Positions 18,801-26,871 are shown, counted from the stretch's first letter. The stretch is 64,000 nucleotides of DNA from Phormidesmis priestleyi ULC007 (GCF_001895925.1 NZ_MPPI01000001.1:190099-254098); one strand, 5' to 3'. Numbers and translations are program-made. Notes: generated by a model not told the origin, from the letters alone.

Positions 18801-20988
18801 TAACGAGCGCCAACGCGAACAGAATGAAATCAAACGCAGACTCCGCAAAGCACAGATAACAGCGATCGTGATTGGGTCATTAGGCATCGCCGCCTGTGGA
18901 TTAGCAGGATTTGCCTATTGGCAGCAGCGCAGTGCCCAACTCCGAACAATCGAAGCTTTAGCTGCCTCATCTGACGCGCTGCTATCGTCTAACCATCAGC
19001 TAGAATCATTGATTGCAGGAGTCAAAGCAGGACGGCAAATCAAACAAATCGATCGGGTCTGGAATCCGATTGCGATTGACTCTCGCATCGAGGCGATCAC
19101 TACACTGCAACAAGCACTTGCTCACACTCAAGAACTCAACCGACTAGAGAGACATAGCCAGAAAGTTAACGATATCAATATTAGTAACGATGGAAAACTA
19201 ATCGCTACAGCAAGCAACGATAAAACTATAAAACTATGGCGAGATGATGGCACCTGGATTAGAAACATAGAAAACCAGGAACGCATTAACACAGTCGTCT
19301 TCAGTCCGAATAGCAAAACTTTAGCAACTGCAAGCGCAGACAAAACAATCAAACTGTGGAATCAAAACGGAAAATTATTAAAAATCTTTAGTGGACATCA
19401 AGACTGGACAACCGATGTTCAGTTTAGCCCTGACAGTCGATTATTAGCCAGCGCGAGTCGAGACGGCACGATTAAACTTTGGCGACTCGATCGCAACATC
19501 CCAATCCAAACATTGCAAGGTCACAAAGGCTGGGTGAACAGCATTCGTTTTAGTCCTAATGGCAAAATCTTAGTATCTGCCGGAGAAGATGGCACCGTCA
19601 AACTCTGGCAAATTGACGGCAAAAATGATCGGTTACTGAAAAGTTTTATGGGGCATCGCGATCGCATCACCGCCACCACATTCAGTCCTGATGGCAAACT
19701 AATCGCTACTGCCAGCGCAGACAAAACGGCAAAACTTTGGTCACTCACCGGGCAGTTATTACAAACATTTGAAGGACATCTCGATCAAGTAAATGACGTT
19801 CGCTTTCATCCTCAAGGAAAAACGCTGGCGACGGCTGGAGCAGATGGCACCGTTAACTTTTGGAGCTTAGATGGAGCCTTGCTGCACACGATCAGCACCT
19901 CGCGCAATGAAGGAACCGCCGCCCACTCGGACGAGATTACCCGGATTCGCTTTAGCCCAGATGGAGCCATTTTGATGACTGCCAGCACCGACAAAACCGC
20001 CAGGCTTTGGAGTGTCTCTAACCTTAAGCCACTCAACAGTGGATTGTCTGTCACCAGTCTTAGCCCAGATGGTCAAACGATCGCCGCAGTCAATGACAAA
20101 ACCATTCAGCTTTGGAGGCGAAGCAACGGAACCATTCAACCATTAGCGATCGTCTTAAAAGGACACACCTCCACCATTACGGCGGTAGAGTTCAGTCCTG
20201 ATGGCATCTTAGCCTCTGCCAGCGCCGATAAAACCATCAAACTTTGGAATGTTACAGACGGATCGCGAATCAGAACGCTAACAGGACATCGCGATCGTGT
20301 CACCGCTCTCAGCTTCCGCAACGACAGCAAACTCTTGGCATCTGGCAGCGCCGACAAAACCATCAAACTCTGGAATGTTGCAAACGGCTCACTCTCAGGC
20401 ACTCTCAAAGGACACGACGACGAAATCACCGCCGTGCGCTTTAGCCCAGATGGGCGACTCCTCGCATCTGGAGGCTATGACAACACCCTCAGACTTTGGT
20501 ATCCAGACAGCACCGCGTCGATCGTAGTCGGACGACATCAACTCGCGATCGCGGCGATCGCCTTTAGCCCAGATGGACACTCGATCGCGTCTGGCAGTTG
20601 GGACAACACCATCAAACTTTGGACACTTGGCGATGTCACACCTAACAAAGAAGCCACTCCCAGCCAGACACTCACCGGGCACAGTGATGGAGTCACCAGC
20701 CTTAGCTTTAGCCCAGATAGCCAAATTCTTGCGTCTGGTAGCGCCGACACGACCCTCAAACTTTGGGATACCCAAAATGGTTCGCTACTCAAAACCTTGA
20801 GCGGACAGGGCGATCGCATTCAAAGCGTTAACTTCAGCGCCGATGGCAAAACTCTGATCAGCAGCAGCGATCGTCAAGGCGTAGTTTTGTCGAACTTAGA
20901 TTTAGACGACCTGTTAAAGCAAGGCTGCGATCGACTGCAAAACTATTTGCAAAGTCACCCCAACAGCGATCGTAATTTGTGCGATTGA
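15871..20988 (+). CDS. Caspase-STAND ATPase-WD40 protein (1705 aa)
   Basis: The start is placed at the ATG at 15871; the frame is open back to 15796 but would overlap the preceding gene. A C14 caspase domain comes first, with the dyad His in YFSGHGV (residue 103) and Cys in LDACHSGG (residue 154). A STAND-type NTPase follows, with Walker A GASGSGKSS near 563-571 and Walker B VLVIDQFEEL near 651. Next are helical repeats, one transmembrane helix (about 996-1020) and fourteen WD40 repeats from about 1091, enough for two seven-bladed propellers. In known proteins of this kind the propeller senses a signal, the NTPase oligomerises and the protease is activated. The target and trigger are unknown; cell death or defence is an inference. 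Confidence 0.93.
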   Translation: MPRAISRPTLSLETGKAKLWILLVGVNHYQDTHLPSLQYPALDCQGLADALTEATQEFPQREIRTHHDFGADVPKLESVRQTLQQMVTDAQPQDTVLVYFSGHGVLDDRTQQAVLCLADTQKDRLLETGFAVAELLNLLGQCAARQQVIWLDACHSGGMTLRSAKGQSILSNPTAQMMNVLGQRAAQSQGFYALLSCDRAQQSWEFPELGHGVFTYFLMRGLRGEAADAQGTIEADGLYKYVYHQTLQYIDKTNQQLRLINQQKRSRGDTQLQIEYPMQTPKRIVEGIGELILGVRSAAISPQNPRQALVIEGLPSQQTTLSLSKVLHNAGGFDLDYYPQPGKDWSAVREAIQTCLKSAEPLPRLSTTALLYLRGRIEETTEGDSWLILGDGTRIARSWLRQELRRSQMAQQIVVLDCPGATSLTEWVEELQLGNNQGQCLIAAASPATESEKFAQILLETLKVGDRQIGLPAAGWIAQLQIALAGELPLHVWLSGAQGVIEVLPGRVGSRSPETAGFDLGLCPYMGLRAFSEDDSKYFYGREGLTRKLIQEVSHQSYLAVVGASGSGKSSIVQAGLIAQLRQGKQVPSSEQWWIGQMRPGDRPLEALSRRLVDAGTEKEKTLQQQQIEGILHQGTEGFVYWLRSRPEPVVVLVIDQFEELFTLAATDDRQQFLDLILGAVNYASDRFKLILTLRADFISPCLEIPELALILQRSSVLVPPYLTENDYREVILRPAEQVGLQVESGLVEVLLQELDHSAGDLPLLEFVLEQLWQQRRSGTLTLQAYQQQIGGLRGALERKAQAVYDSLEADAQACARWIFLSLTQLGEGTEDTRRRVSKADLVVKKYPVELVDRTLQALATAKLIVIGLDELDAHSKGAPPQNPDFTLDTSFTDVSIEVAHEILIRYWSTLRWWLEENRNRLRSQRQIEQAALHWKQSDRQPDFLLRGIRLAQAEELYVKYTDELPADTQRFIEACFNERQREQNEIKRRLRKAQITAIVIGSLGIAACGLAGFAYWQQRSAQLRTIEALAASSDALLSSNHQLESLIAGVKAGRQIKQIDRVWNPIAIDSRIEAITTLQQALAHTQELNRLERHSQKVNDINISNDGKLIATASNDKTIKLWRDDGTWIRNIENQERINTVVFSPNSKTLATASADKTIKLWNQNGKLLKIFSGHQDWTTDVQFSPDSRLLASASRDGTIKLWRLDRNIPIQTLQGHKGWVNSIRFSPNGKILVSAGEDGTVKLWQIDGKNDRLLKSFMGHRDRITATTFSPDGKLIATASADKTAKLWSLTGQLLQTFEGHLDQVNDVRFHPQGKTLATAGADGTVNFWSLDGALLHTISTSRNEGTAAHSDEITRIRFSPDGAILMTASTDKTARLWSVSNLKPLNSGLSVTSLSPDGQTIAAVNDKTIQLWRRSNGTIQPLAIVLKGHTSTITAVEFSPDGILASASADKTIKLWNVTDGSRIRTLTGHRDRVTALSFRNDSKLLASGSADKTIKLWNVANGSLSGTLKGHDDEITAVRFSPDGRLLASGGYDNTLRLWYPDSTASIVVGRHQLAIAAIAFSPDGHSIASGSWDNTIKLWTLGDVTPNKEATPSQTLTGHSDGVTSLSFSPDSQILASGSADTTLKLWDTQNGSLLKTLSGQGDRIQSVNFSADGKTLISSSDRQGVVLSNLDLDDLLKQGCDRLQNYLQSHPNSDRNLCD

Positions 20989-21361
20989 TTTTTAGTAGAC
21001 GATCGCCTGACGTGCAGTGCAATTTTAGGTGATACTAATTAACCTGAGTTCGGGTTAAGCCGAAGGCTGAAATCCCCACTGCAAGTAGCTTGAGCCAAAC
21101 AACCAGCTAGTAATCTTTTCTCAATAAGTCCTACTATTAAGAATATTCTCAATTGTGAGGCTTATTGACAAGAGCCTGATGTGGAGCATAGCAGCAAGGC
21201 ACGGAAAATCAGGACTTCTGGCGATTTCTTATCCCGAACTCAGGTTAATTAATTTTAAGTGATACTAATTAATTTTAGGTGACAGATCCGCATAAGGGAC
21301 AATGCCATGCCCGTGCAGGAAGGGCGCGTGGGGTAGGGGCACGATATGTCGTGCCCTCTAT
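20989..21361. other. Intergenic region with two repeats, no gene seen
   Basis: This 373-bp convergent gap contains an inverted-repeat element at 21037-21250, copies of the string AATTTTAGGTGATACTAATT on both sides of it, and a hairpin (GGGCACGA-TATG-TCGTGCCC, 21337-21356) just beyond the exosortase stop codon. Confidence 0.7.
21037..21250. mobile_element. Non-autonomous inverted-repeat element (MITE-like), about 206 bp
   Basis: The left end AACCTGAGTTCGGGTTAAG (from 21041) is matched by the right end CTTATCCCGAACTCAGGTT (to 21246) with one mismatch over 19 bp. AATT flanks both ends as a possible 4-bp target duplication. The interior contains a smaller TCAATAAG/CTTATTGA pair and no reading frame. 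It is probably a deleted insertion sequence moved by a transposase elsewhere. Confidence 0.75.
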
Positions 21362-22285
21362 CTACTCTTTTACAGTTTGTTGATTCATAATCCACATTAC
21401 TAAGTAGTAGTAGACCGTGAACAAAATCGTCGAGAAGATCTGTCCGCCCCAGGTGCCGTGCCAGAAATCAAACGAATCTTTGCCCCAATAAACCGACGCG
21501 ATCGTCAACAGCATAATTCGAGGAATGTTGAAAATCAGGGCTAACATCACGCCAACCACGACCATCGCGATCGTGTTCAGGCGACTTTGCTTGAGCCACA
21601 GCCCCATCAGCAAGCTTGCCCCCGCCATCGTCACCGCCATCTCAAACCCATTGCACACAAACCCAATCTGCACGGCTCCGGCTGGCAACTCAATGATGAA
21701 TTCTTTTGCGATCGCAGGTTGTCCGATCGCTTGCAGTGCCAAGCTACCCGCCCAAGCCATCAAATTTTCGAGATAGTGAGCGGGAGTGATCATTTTCCAA
21801 ACCTCTCGGAGCGCGTAAGTCCAATCTGGGTAAAGGCTAACTAAAATGAGAATACTTTGAACAGCATAGATTTTGAAAAAACGAATGCCCCAAGAGCTAT
21901 AGGCAATGCCAATCAAAATCACTGCCCAGAGGAGCGCTCTTAGCGAAACCGATGAGAAGCAAACCGGAAAGAGCGCGGCACTCCCAAAAATAATGAGATA
22001 GCCCGTCAGCCGCTCTTCATCAGAAACCACCATGCGGTTCACCGATTTGCGGTGTTTCCATAAATGGTCGAGTCCCAAATAGAGAAAGCCAAGATTAAAG
22101 AGGATGTTTGACGACCCATGTAGGCATGTATCGACTGCAACCTTGAGCCAATCGGGTAGATAAAACAGCCCCATCAACAGACCAAAGGTAACGATGCGAT
22201 GATGAGGCGTGCAGGAACTAAATTGGGCTAGCCGAACAACGCCTCGTTGAATTTTTTGCTGGATCATAACCTGATAGGTGTTCAC
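21362..22285 (-). CDS. Cyanoexosortase (exosortase/archaeosortase family)
   Basis: The 307-residue protein has about eight hydrophobic segments. It also shows the three conserved positions of the exosortase family in order: a Cys in IGFVCNGFEMAV, an Arg in IFNIPRIMLL, and a His in FDFWHGTWGG. These membrane proteases cleave the PEP-CTERM signal of exported proteins, probably joining them to a carrier. The HpsJ-like gene directly upstream and the PEP-CTERM protein at 23399 agree with this role. I suspect the cyanoexosortase C type because of the HpsJ-like partner, but cannot separate subtypes by eye. Confidence 0.88.
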   Translation of the reverse strand: MNTYQVMIQQKIQRGVVRLAQFSSCTPHHRIVTFGLLMGLFYLPDWLKVAVDTCLHGSSNILFNLGFLYLGLDHLWKHRKSVNRMVVSDEERLTGYLIIFGSAALFPVCFSSVSLRALLWAVILIGIAYSSWGIRFFKIYAVQSILILVSLYPDWTYALREVWKMITPAHYLENLMAWAGSLALQAIGQPAIAKEFIIELPAGAVQIGFVCNGFEMAVTMAGASLLMGLWLKQSRLNTIAMVVVGVMLALIFNIPRIMLLTIASVYWGKDSFDFWHGTWGGQIFSTILFTVYYYLVMWIMNQQTVKE

Positions 22286-22380
22286 TATGGCGATCGTCTA
22301 ATTGCAACCAATTGTTGAGGGGCGATCGTCCAAAGATCTTCCCCCAAGGTTGGGTTGCCCCGGCAGCGACTTCTGATTGA

Positions 22381-22983
22381 TTAAGCTTTAGATGGACGAT
22401 TGCCATATTGCCCCAAGCCAATGAGTGCTATGCCGACAATCACTAAGTTGCCAATGCTCGAAAGGCTGGTTTTGACAATTCCAGTTTTGGCATTTTGTTT
22501 GAGTGTGGAAGCTTGTTGTGTCAAGGCTTGAGAGGCTTTTTGGATGTCTTCTGGGGTGACTTTGACTTTGCCCTGCACTGAGCCAGGCTGGACTGCTTGA
22601 ATTTGATTTTGCAGCGTTGAGGCTTGAGCGCTAATCGTGTTGACTGCTCTCTCTTGAAAAGCCAGCCCGTCGCGAATCACCAGCACACAGGCAAGATTGA
22701 ACAAAACGCCCAGAATCAGACAGGCGATCGCTAACCGCTTGCGTAAACGTCGCGATTCTAAGCTGCCATACATCAGCAGCGCTAAACCAAACAGTAGAAT
22801 AATGCTGCGATCACCAACCTGCTGAAACAAAGAAAGCCGCCACTCAATATTTCCAAATGCAGGCGGAATCACTAGCGCTAACACATCGAAAATGAATCCG
22901 GCAATGCAGGCGACCCCGACAATGCGACACAACCCTGTAGAGCTATAAGCAGGGGCAAAACTTTGAGAAGAAACTGTGGTCAT
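22381..22983 (-). CDS. HpsJ-like protein, exosortase-associated
   Basis: The 200-residue protein has four hydrophobic segments (VGVACIAGFIFDVLALVI, SIILLFGLALLMYGSL, LAIACLILGVLFNLACVLVI and a C-terminal NLVIVGIALIGLGQY). Between helices three and four is a hydrophilic region of about 60 residues rich in Gln, Ala and Thr (NTISAQASTLQNQIQAVQPG) that is predicted to be coiled. This is the layout of HpsJ-like proteins found beside cyanoexosortases and in the hormogonium polysaccharide locus, where loss of HpsJ affects polysaccharide secretion and motility. It lies 95 bp upstream of the exosortase gene on the same strand. Confidence 0.8.
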   Translation of the reverse strand: MTTVSSQSFAPAYSSTGLCRIVGVACIAGFIFDVLALVIPPAFGNIEWRLSLFQQVGDRSIILLFGLALLMYGSLESRRLRKRLAIACLILGVLFNLACVLVIRDGLAFQERAVNTISAQASTLQNQIQAVQPGSVQGKVKVTPEDIQKASQALTQQASTLKQNAKTGIVKTSLSSIGNLVIVGIALIGLGQYGNRPSKA

Positions 22984-23398
22984 AGAAGTTACAACAACTC
23001 ATTCAATACTAGATAGGAGCTTAATTCAACCCGTTGAGAGACAAACCGGATACTTATGGAAAACTTGAAGAAACGCCAAAACTCAACATCTGACCATGAA
23101 CGATCGAGGAGCAGACGCTTCAGAAAGGCAACAATGAATGCGTCTGTGAAGTGTCTGACTCCTGGCTCGATCGTGGTGTTTAAGGAACACGGGTTAAATA
23201 AGACCCGGATTTGCCCTCACCCCAACCCTCTCCCCAAGGAGAGGGAGTAAGATTCTGGTTCCCCTTCTCCTAGGGGAGAAGGGGTTAGGGGATGAGGGCG
23301 AAAGGCTAAAACGTAGCCCGAACAATGTGCAGTTTTATTTGACTCACGATCCTTAACTAGCAGACGAGTTTTCAACTCGGTGCCAATGGCACAAAAGA
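22984..23398. other. Intergenic region, no credible gene
   Basis: This 415-bp gap holds the HpsJ-like gene's promoter side and a repeat at 23214-23305. A 64-codon frame at 23056 ends inside the repeat and is not protein-like. Confidence 0.65.
23214..23305. repeat. Dispersed CCCTCACCCC inverted repeat
   Basis: Outer arms GCCCTCACCCCAACCCTC and GGGGTTAGGGGATGAGGGC pair imperfectly. The inside contains two smaller palindromes, CTCTCCCCAAGGAGAGGG and CCCCTTCTCCTAGGGGAGAA. It is the same family as 5828-5945 and 51131-51160. Confidence 0.75.
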
Positions 23399-24010
23399 CT
23401 AGGCTTCAGCGTTCGCTGCTGCCATCTCTTTCTTGCGCTTGCGGAGCATACCCATACCTAAACCAATCAACCCTGGCAACAGTGCAGGCGTTGGAATTGC
23501 AACAATTGATGCAGAATAGGTGGCAGGGTTAAAGTTAGTTAGCTGAGACGTGAACAGACCACCCTTCGCAGCAATGGAGTCAGCACCACTTCTAAAGAAT
23601 CCTTCAAAAGTTGCACTCGAAGTACTATTGTTGTAAATGAACTTTGTGAGATCGAAGCTGATGCCTCCTCCAATGTTGGTGATGAAGTTAGTCACTGGAG
23701 CACTACTGAAGAGGTTACCTCCAAGCGCGCTTAAAGTGAGGTTTTGAATTGAAGGCTCGGTTCCGCCCAAGCCAGCAAAGCTACCATTGCTACTAGCACC
23801 GATCGTAGTCTTTAGCAGATTGCCTGCGACAGAGGAGAATTCAAACTGAGTTGGGGCAGTGTTGTTGGGATTAGCTTGAACATTTCCACTAATGCTGAGA
23901 ACGCTACCAGGAGTGATGCTAAGGGCTTGAGCGGGGGATGCCGAAACTGTGGCAGCAGATAGGGCGATCGCGGTCGCGGCTGCCCCGAAAAACATTGTCT
24001 TTGATTTCAT
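23399..24010 (-). CDS. PEP-CTERM-type sorted secreted protein
   Basis: The 203-residue protein has a signal peptide (FFGAAATAIALSAATVSASPAQA) and a beta-rich body. The C-terminus has the three-part sorting signal in its cyanobacterial form: the motif IPTPALLPG, the hydrophobic LIGLGMGML, and the basic RKRKKE. It is followed by a short tail rather than ending there. Exosortases recognise this signal, so the adjacent exosortase is the likely processing enzyme. The body (FEFSSVAGNLLKTTIGASSN, FEGFFRSGADSIAAKGGLF) resembles other PEP-CTERM proteins of unknown function. The leader contains a large imperfect palindrome. Confidence 0.88.
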   Translation of the reverse strand: MKSKTMFFGAAATAIALSAATVSASPAQALSITPGSVLSISGNVQANPNNTAPTQFEFSSVAGNLLKTTIGASSNGSFAGLGGTEPSIQNLTLSALGGNLFSSAPVTNFITNIGGGISFDLTKFIYNNSTSSATFEGFFRSGADSIAAKGGLFTSQLTNFNPATYSASIVAIPTPALLPGLIGLGMGMLRKRKKEMAAANAEA

Positions 24011-24399
24011 TGATTTAACCTACTAACGTTTAGGGGCGTTCATTCGGAAGCAGTCTGAACAGAACCTAGTAGGCTACCGCTCTCAAGACAGGGCTGGAAA
24101 TCTTTGAGTAAAAGATGAGCAAAAAACAATCGCGTTTAATGTTGCCATTGTTTGCTCCAGCCTGAGTCGAGAGTCTTCCGATGCTGGTAGCCTGGAAATG
24201 CACGTTAGCCCTGATTTCTTAAAAACTTTTATCGTCTTAGGTGTAAGCACCAGGTAAACTAGTTGCTTTCCCTGATTGTGTCACTTTTGTCTATGACACG
24301 CATCTCCTAACATATTAGGCAATCTCACCGGGTTTGGCATCACCTGCTAAAGGACTTTACTGTTAGTTCACACAATTTCACTGACGTAAGCACAATAGC
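24011..24399. other. Intergenic region with the PEP-CTERM gene leader
   Basis: This 389-bp gap lies between the last glycosyltransferase of the polysaccharide cluster and the PEP-CTERM gene. It contains the nested palindrome at 24071-24193 and a GTAAGC/GCTTAC hairpin (24386-24403) that overlaps the glycosyltransferase stop codon. No gene is seen. Confidence 0.65.
24071..24193 (-). promoter_or_regulatory. Nested imperfect palindrome upstream of the PEP-CTERM gene
   Basis: Three pairs of arms nest in register: AGGCTACC (24071-24078) with GGTAGCCT (24186-24193), AAGAC (24085-24089) with GTCTT (24173-24177), and CAGGGCTGGA (24089-24098) with TCCAGCCTG (24156-24164, one bulged base). It lies 60-180 bp before the start codon. 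It could be a folded leader RNA or paired binding sites for a regulator. It does not match a riboswitch class I know. Confidence 0.5.
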
Positions 24400-25581
24400 T
24401 TACAAAACTGTGCCAGTTTGGATCGGTGTTAACGCTTGATCAGCCACCACACGCTCTAAAACTTGGGCAACTTTTTGACAAGTTCCATCCAGGTGAAAAG
24501 CTTGACTTGCATGCTGGTATGCACGTTGAGCGATCGCCGCCGCCAGATCGGGATCGGCATAGCACTCATTGATCACCTCAGCCAACTTTTCAGCATTATT
24601 GCCCGGCACCAACCACCCAGTCGCCCCCGGCTCAATCAACTCCACCACACCCCCGGCGGCAGTTGCCACGATCGGGCGTTGACACAGCATCGCTTCCACA
24701 ATCACCCGACCAAACGGTTCGGGTGAAGTTGACGTGTGAGCAACCAAATCGCAAGCACTCATTAGCTCAGACACATCTGCCCGAAAGCCGAGAAACTTGA
24801 CGCGATCGTGCAGCCCCAACTCTGCAACTTGTTGATGGAGGCGATCCACATATTCCTGTTCACCAAACAGCGCATCGCCCACCAACAGAGCTACCACATT
24901 GTTAGGACAGTGCGTCAAAGCTTCTAGCAAAACGTGTTGCCCCTTCCAGGGAGACAAGCGGCTAAAACTACCGACGACAAACCGCCCTTCCAGTCGAAGC
25001 TGCTGCCGTAACTGTGTTGCATTTTCGGGTGACTGTTGAAATCGCTCTGGCAAAAAACCGTTGTAAATCACTTCTGTGAGTTCTGTCTTACCGCCTGCCG
25101 CCACAAAAGCCGTTTGTGTTGCTTTTGAGTTGGCAATCACTCGCTCCGCAAACCAATTGGTCAAAATAGGAACTAGTCGGAAGTTAATTAGGCTGAAATG
25201 TTCCGCAGTGAGAATATCGTGCAAACAATGCACCAACGGACGGCGGCTGAGAAAACTCGCGATCGTTCCCACAACCAGCGCTTTTGCTGTATTGGTGCAA
25301 ATCACATCATAGTCTCGACTCAGCTTCAACACCTCCAAAACTAAAGGCACAATTTGCTTCAAGCTCGTAAAACTTTGCCAAGCGTTACTGCCTCGGTTCA
25401 CCCTGATCGCTTGTTTGCTCAACACCCGCACCGGAATTTGTTCTTGCTCTAGACGGGCCTGGAACGAACCTTCTGCCATCAGCGCAACTAAGCAAGAATC
25501 TCGGTACTGTCGAGCAATATCGAGTAGAAACAGTTCTGCGCCTCCCAATACTCCACTATGGTCTAAGAATAAAATCTTCAT
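24400..25581 (-). CDS. Glycosyltransferase family 4 (paralogue 1)
   Basis: The 393-residue GT-B protein begins MKILFLDHSGVLGGAELFLL, with the glycine-rich acceptor-side loop. It carries the GT4 donor-binding motif SPEPFGRVIVEAM (E-x7-E) followed by RPIVATAAGGVVELI. It probably transfers a sugar from a nucleotide donor during repeat-unit assembly of the polysaccharide on the cytosolic side. The gene is a tandem duplicate of the next one upstream (25681-26871). Within the donor domain 329 bp are identical but for one base, while flanking parts have diverged. It is the last gene of the minus-strand cluster. Confidence 0.9.
   Translation of the reverse strand: MKILFLDHSGVLGGAELFLLDIARQYRDSCLVALMAEGSFQARLEQEQIPVRVLSKQAIRVNRGSNAWQSFTSLKQIVPLVLEVLKLSRDYDVICTNTAKALVVGTIASFLSRRPLVHCLHDILTAEHFSLINFRLVPILTNWFAERVIANSKATQTAFVAAGGKTELTEVIYNGFLPERFQQSPENATQLRQQLRLEGRFVVGSFSRLSPWKGQHVLLEALTHCPNNVVALLVGDALFGEQEYVDRLHQQVAELGLHDRVKFLGFRADVSELMSACDLVAHTSTSPEPFGRVIVEAMLCQRPIVATAAGGVVELIEPGATGWLVPGNNAEKLAEVINECYADPDLAAAIAQRAYQHASQAFHLDGTCQKVAQVLERVVADQALTPIQTGTVL
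24662..24990. repeat. Near-identical tract shared by two glycosyltransferase genes
   Basis: This tract matches 25952-26280 at a constant offset of 1290 bp with one difference (24968 C against 26258 T). A second tract, 24476-24544, matches 25766-25834 with none. The 117 bp between the tracts and the DNA outside them differ at many positions. Confidence 0.9.
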
Positions 25582-25680
25582 AACGTAGGCTTTTTGGGTA
25601 GTGAAAAGGATTTAAGAAATAACGCTTTAACTTTAATTTTAAGAGAGACAGAAGCAAGAAACCGCCAAATCGCGGATTTA

Positions 25681-26871
25681 TTAGAGAATTTTTGCTCCAT
25701 TGCTCAATTTGTCATAAGGAGACAGATCCTCTATCACCAAGCTTGCTAAAAGTTGGGCAAATTTCTGACAAGTTCCATCCAGGTGAAAAGCTTGACTTGC
25801 ATGCTGGTATGCACGTTGAGCGATCGCCGCCGCCGCTTCTGGATGAATTTGACACTCGTTAATCACATGCGCTAATTTCACCGCATCATTCGCTGGCACT
25901 AACCACCCCGTTAGATTCGATTCGATCAGTTCCAAGACTCCTCCGGCTGCGGTTGCCACGATCGGGCGTTGACACAGCATCGCTTCCACAATCACCCGAC
26001 CAAACGGTTCGGGTGAAGTTGACGTGTGAGCAACCAAATCGCAAGCACTCATTAGCTCAGACACATCTGCCCGAAAGCCGAGAAACTTGACGCGATCGTG
26101 CAGCCCCAACTCTGCAACTTGTTGATGGAGGCGATCCACATATTCCTGTTCACCAAACAGCGCATCGCCCACCAACAGAGCTACCACATTGTTAGGACAG
26201 TGCGTCAAAGCTTCTAGCAAAACGTGTTGCCCCTTCCAGGGAGACAAGCGGCTAAAATTACCGACGACAAACCGCCCTTCTAAGCCAAGCTGTTGTCGGA
26301 GTTGTGTAGTCTGGGTGGGTGAGGTCTTAAACCGTTCTGGCAGAAACCCGTTGTAAATCACTTCGGTTAATTCAGCCCTGCCCCCTGCGGCTACAAACGC
26401 AGCTTGAGTTGCTTTAGAATTGGTGATCACTTTTGTCGCACAGACATTGGCGATCGTAACCACAATCCGCAAATTTGCCTGACTGAAGTGATCGGCTGAG
26501 AGAATGTCTCGTAAATAGTGAACTAGAGGGCGACGGCTAATCAGATTCGCGATCGCGCCAATCACCATTGATTTTTGCGTGTTGGTGCAAATCACGTCAT
26601 AGTCTCGACTCAGTTGCGCGATCTTAACGATCAAAGGAAATAGCTGTCGCAAATTGCTGAAACTTTGCCAAAGACTGCTGTCTCGCTGAACGGCGATCGA
26701 TTGATTGGTTAGCACCTGTACCGGAACGCGCTCTTGCTCTAATAGAGTTTTGAACGGGCCCTCGGCCATCAGCCCCACCAGACAATGATCCCGATGATAA
26801 CGAGCAATATCGAGCAGAGAGAGTTCCGCACCTCCTAAAACCCCACTGTGGTCTAAAAATAGAATCTTCAT
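25681..26871 (-). CDS. Glycosyltransferase family 4 (paralogue 2)
   Basis: The protein is 396 residues from the ATG at 26871, chosen because MKILFLDHSGVLGGAELSLL then aligns with the paralogue; an in-frame GTG at 26880 is possible. The donor half has the same SPEPFGRVIVEAM motif. The N-terminal, acceptor-binding half differs more (RVPVQVLTNQSIAVQRDSS against QIPVRVLSKQAIRVNRGSN), so the two enzymes may use the same donor on different acceptors. It lies 100 bp upstream of paralogue 1 and 18 bp downstream of another GT4 gene. Confidence 0.9.
   Translation of the reverse strand: MKILFLDHSGVLGGAELSLLDIARYHRDHCLVGLMAEGPFKTLLEQERVPVQVLTNQSIAVQRDSSLWQSFSNLRQLFPLIVKIAQLSRDYDVICTNTQKSMVIGAIANLISRRPLVHYLRDILSADHFSQANLRIVVTIANVCATKVITNSKATQAAFVAAGGRAELTEVIYNGFLPERFKTSPTQTTQLRQQLGLEGRFVVGNFSRLSPWKGQHVLLEALTHCPNNVVALLVGDALFGEQEYVDRLHQQVAELGLHDRVKFLGFRADVSELMSACDLVAHTSTSPEPFGRVIVEAMLCQRPIVATAAGGVLELIESNLTGWLVPANDAVKLAHVINECQIHPEAAAAIAQRAYQHASQAFHLDGTCQKFAQLLASLVIEDLSPYDKLSNGAKIL

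Noticed and set aside
23056-23250. A 64-codon frame before the HpsJ-like gene
   Set aside because: It runs into a dispersed repeat and has no ribosome site or family features.
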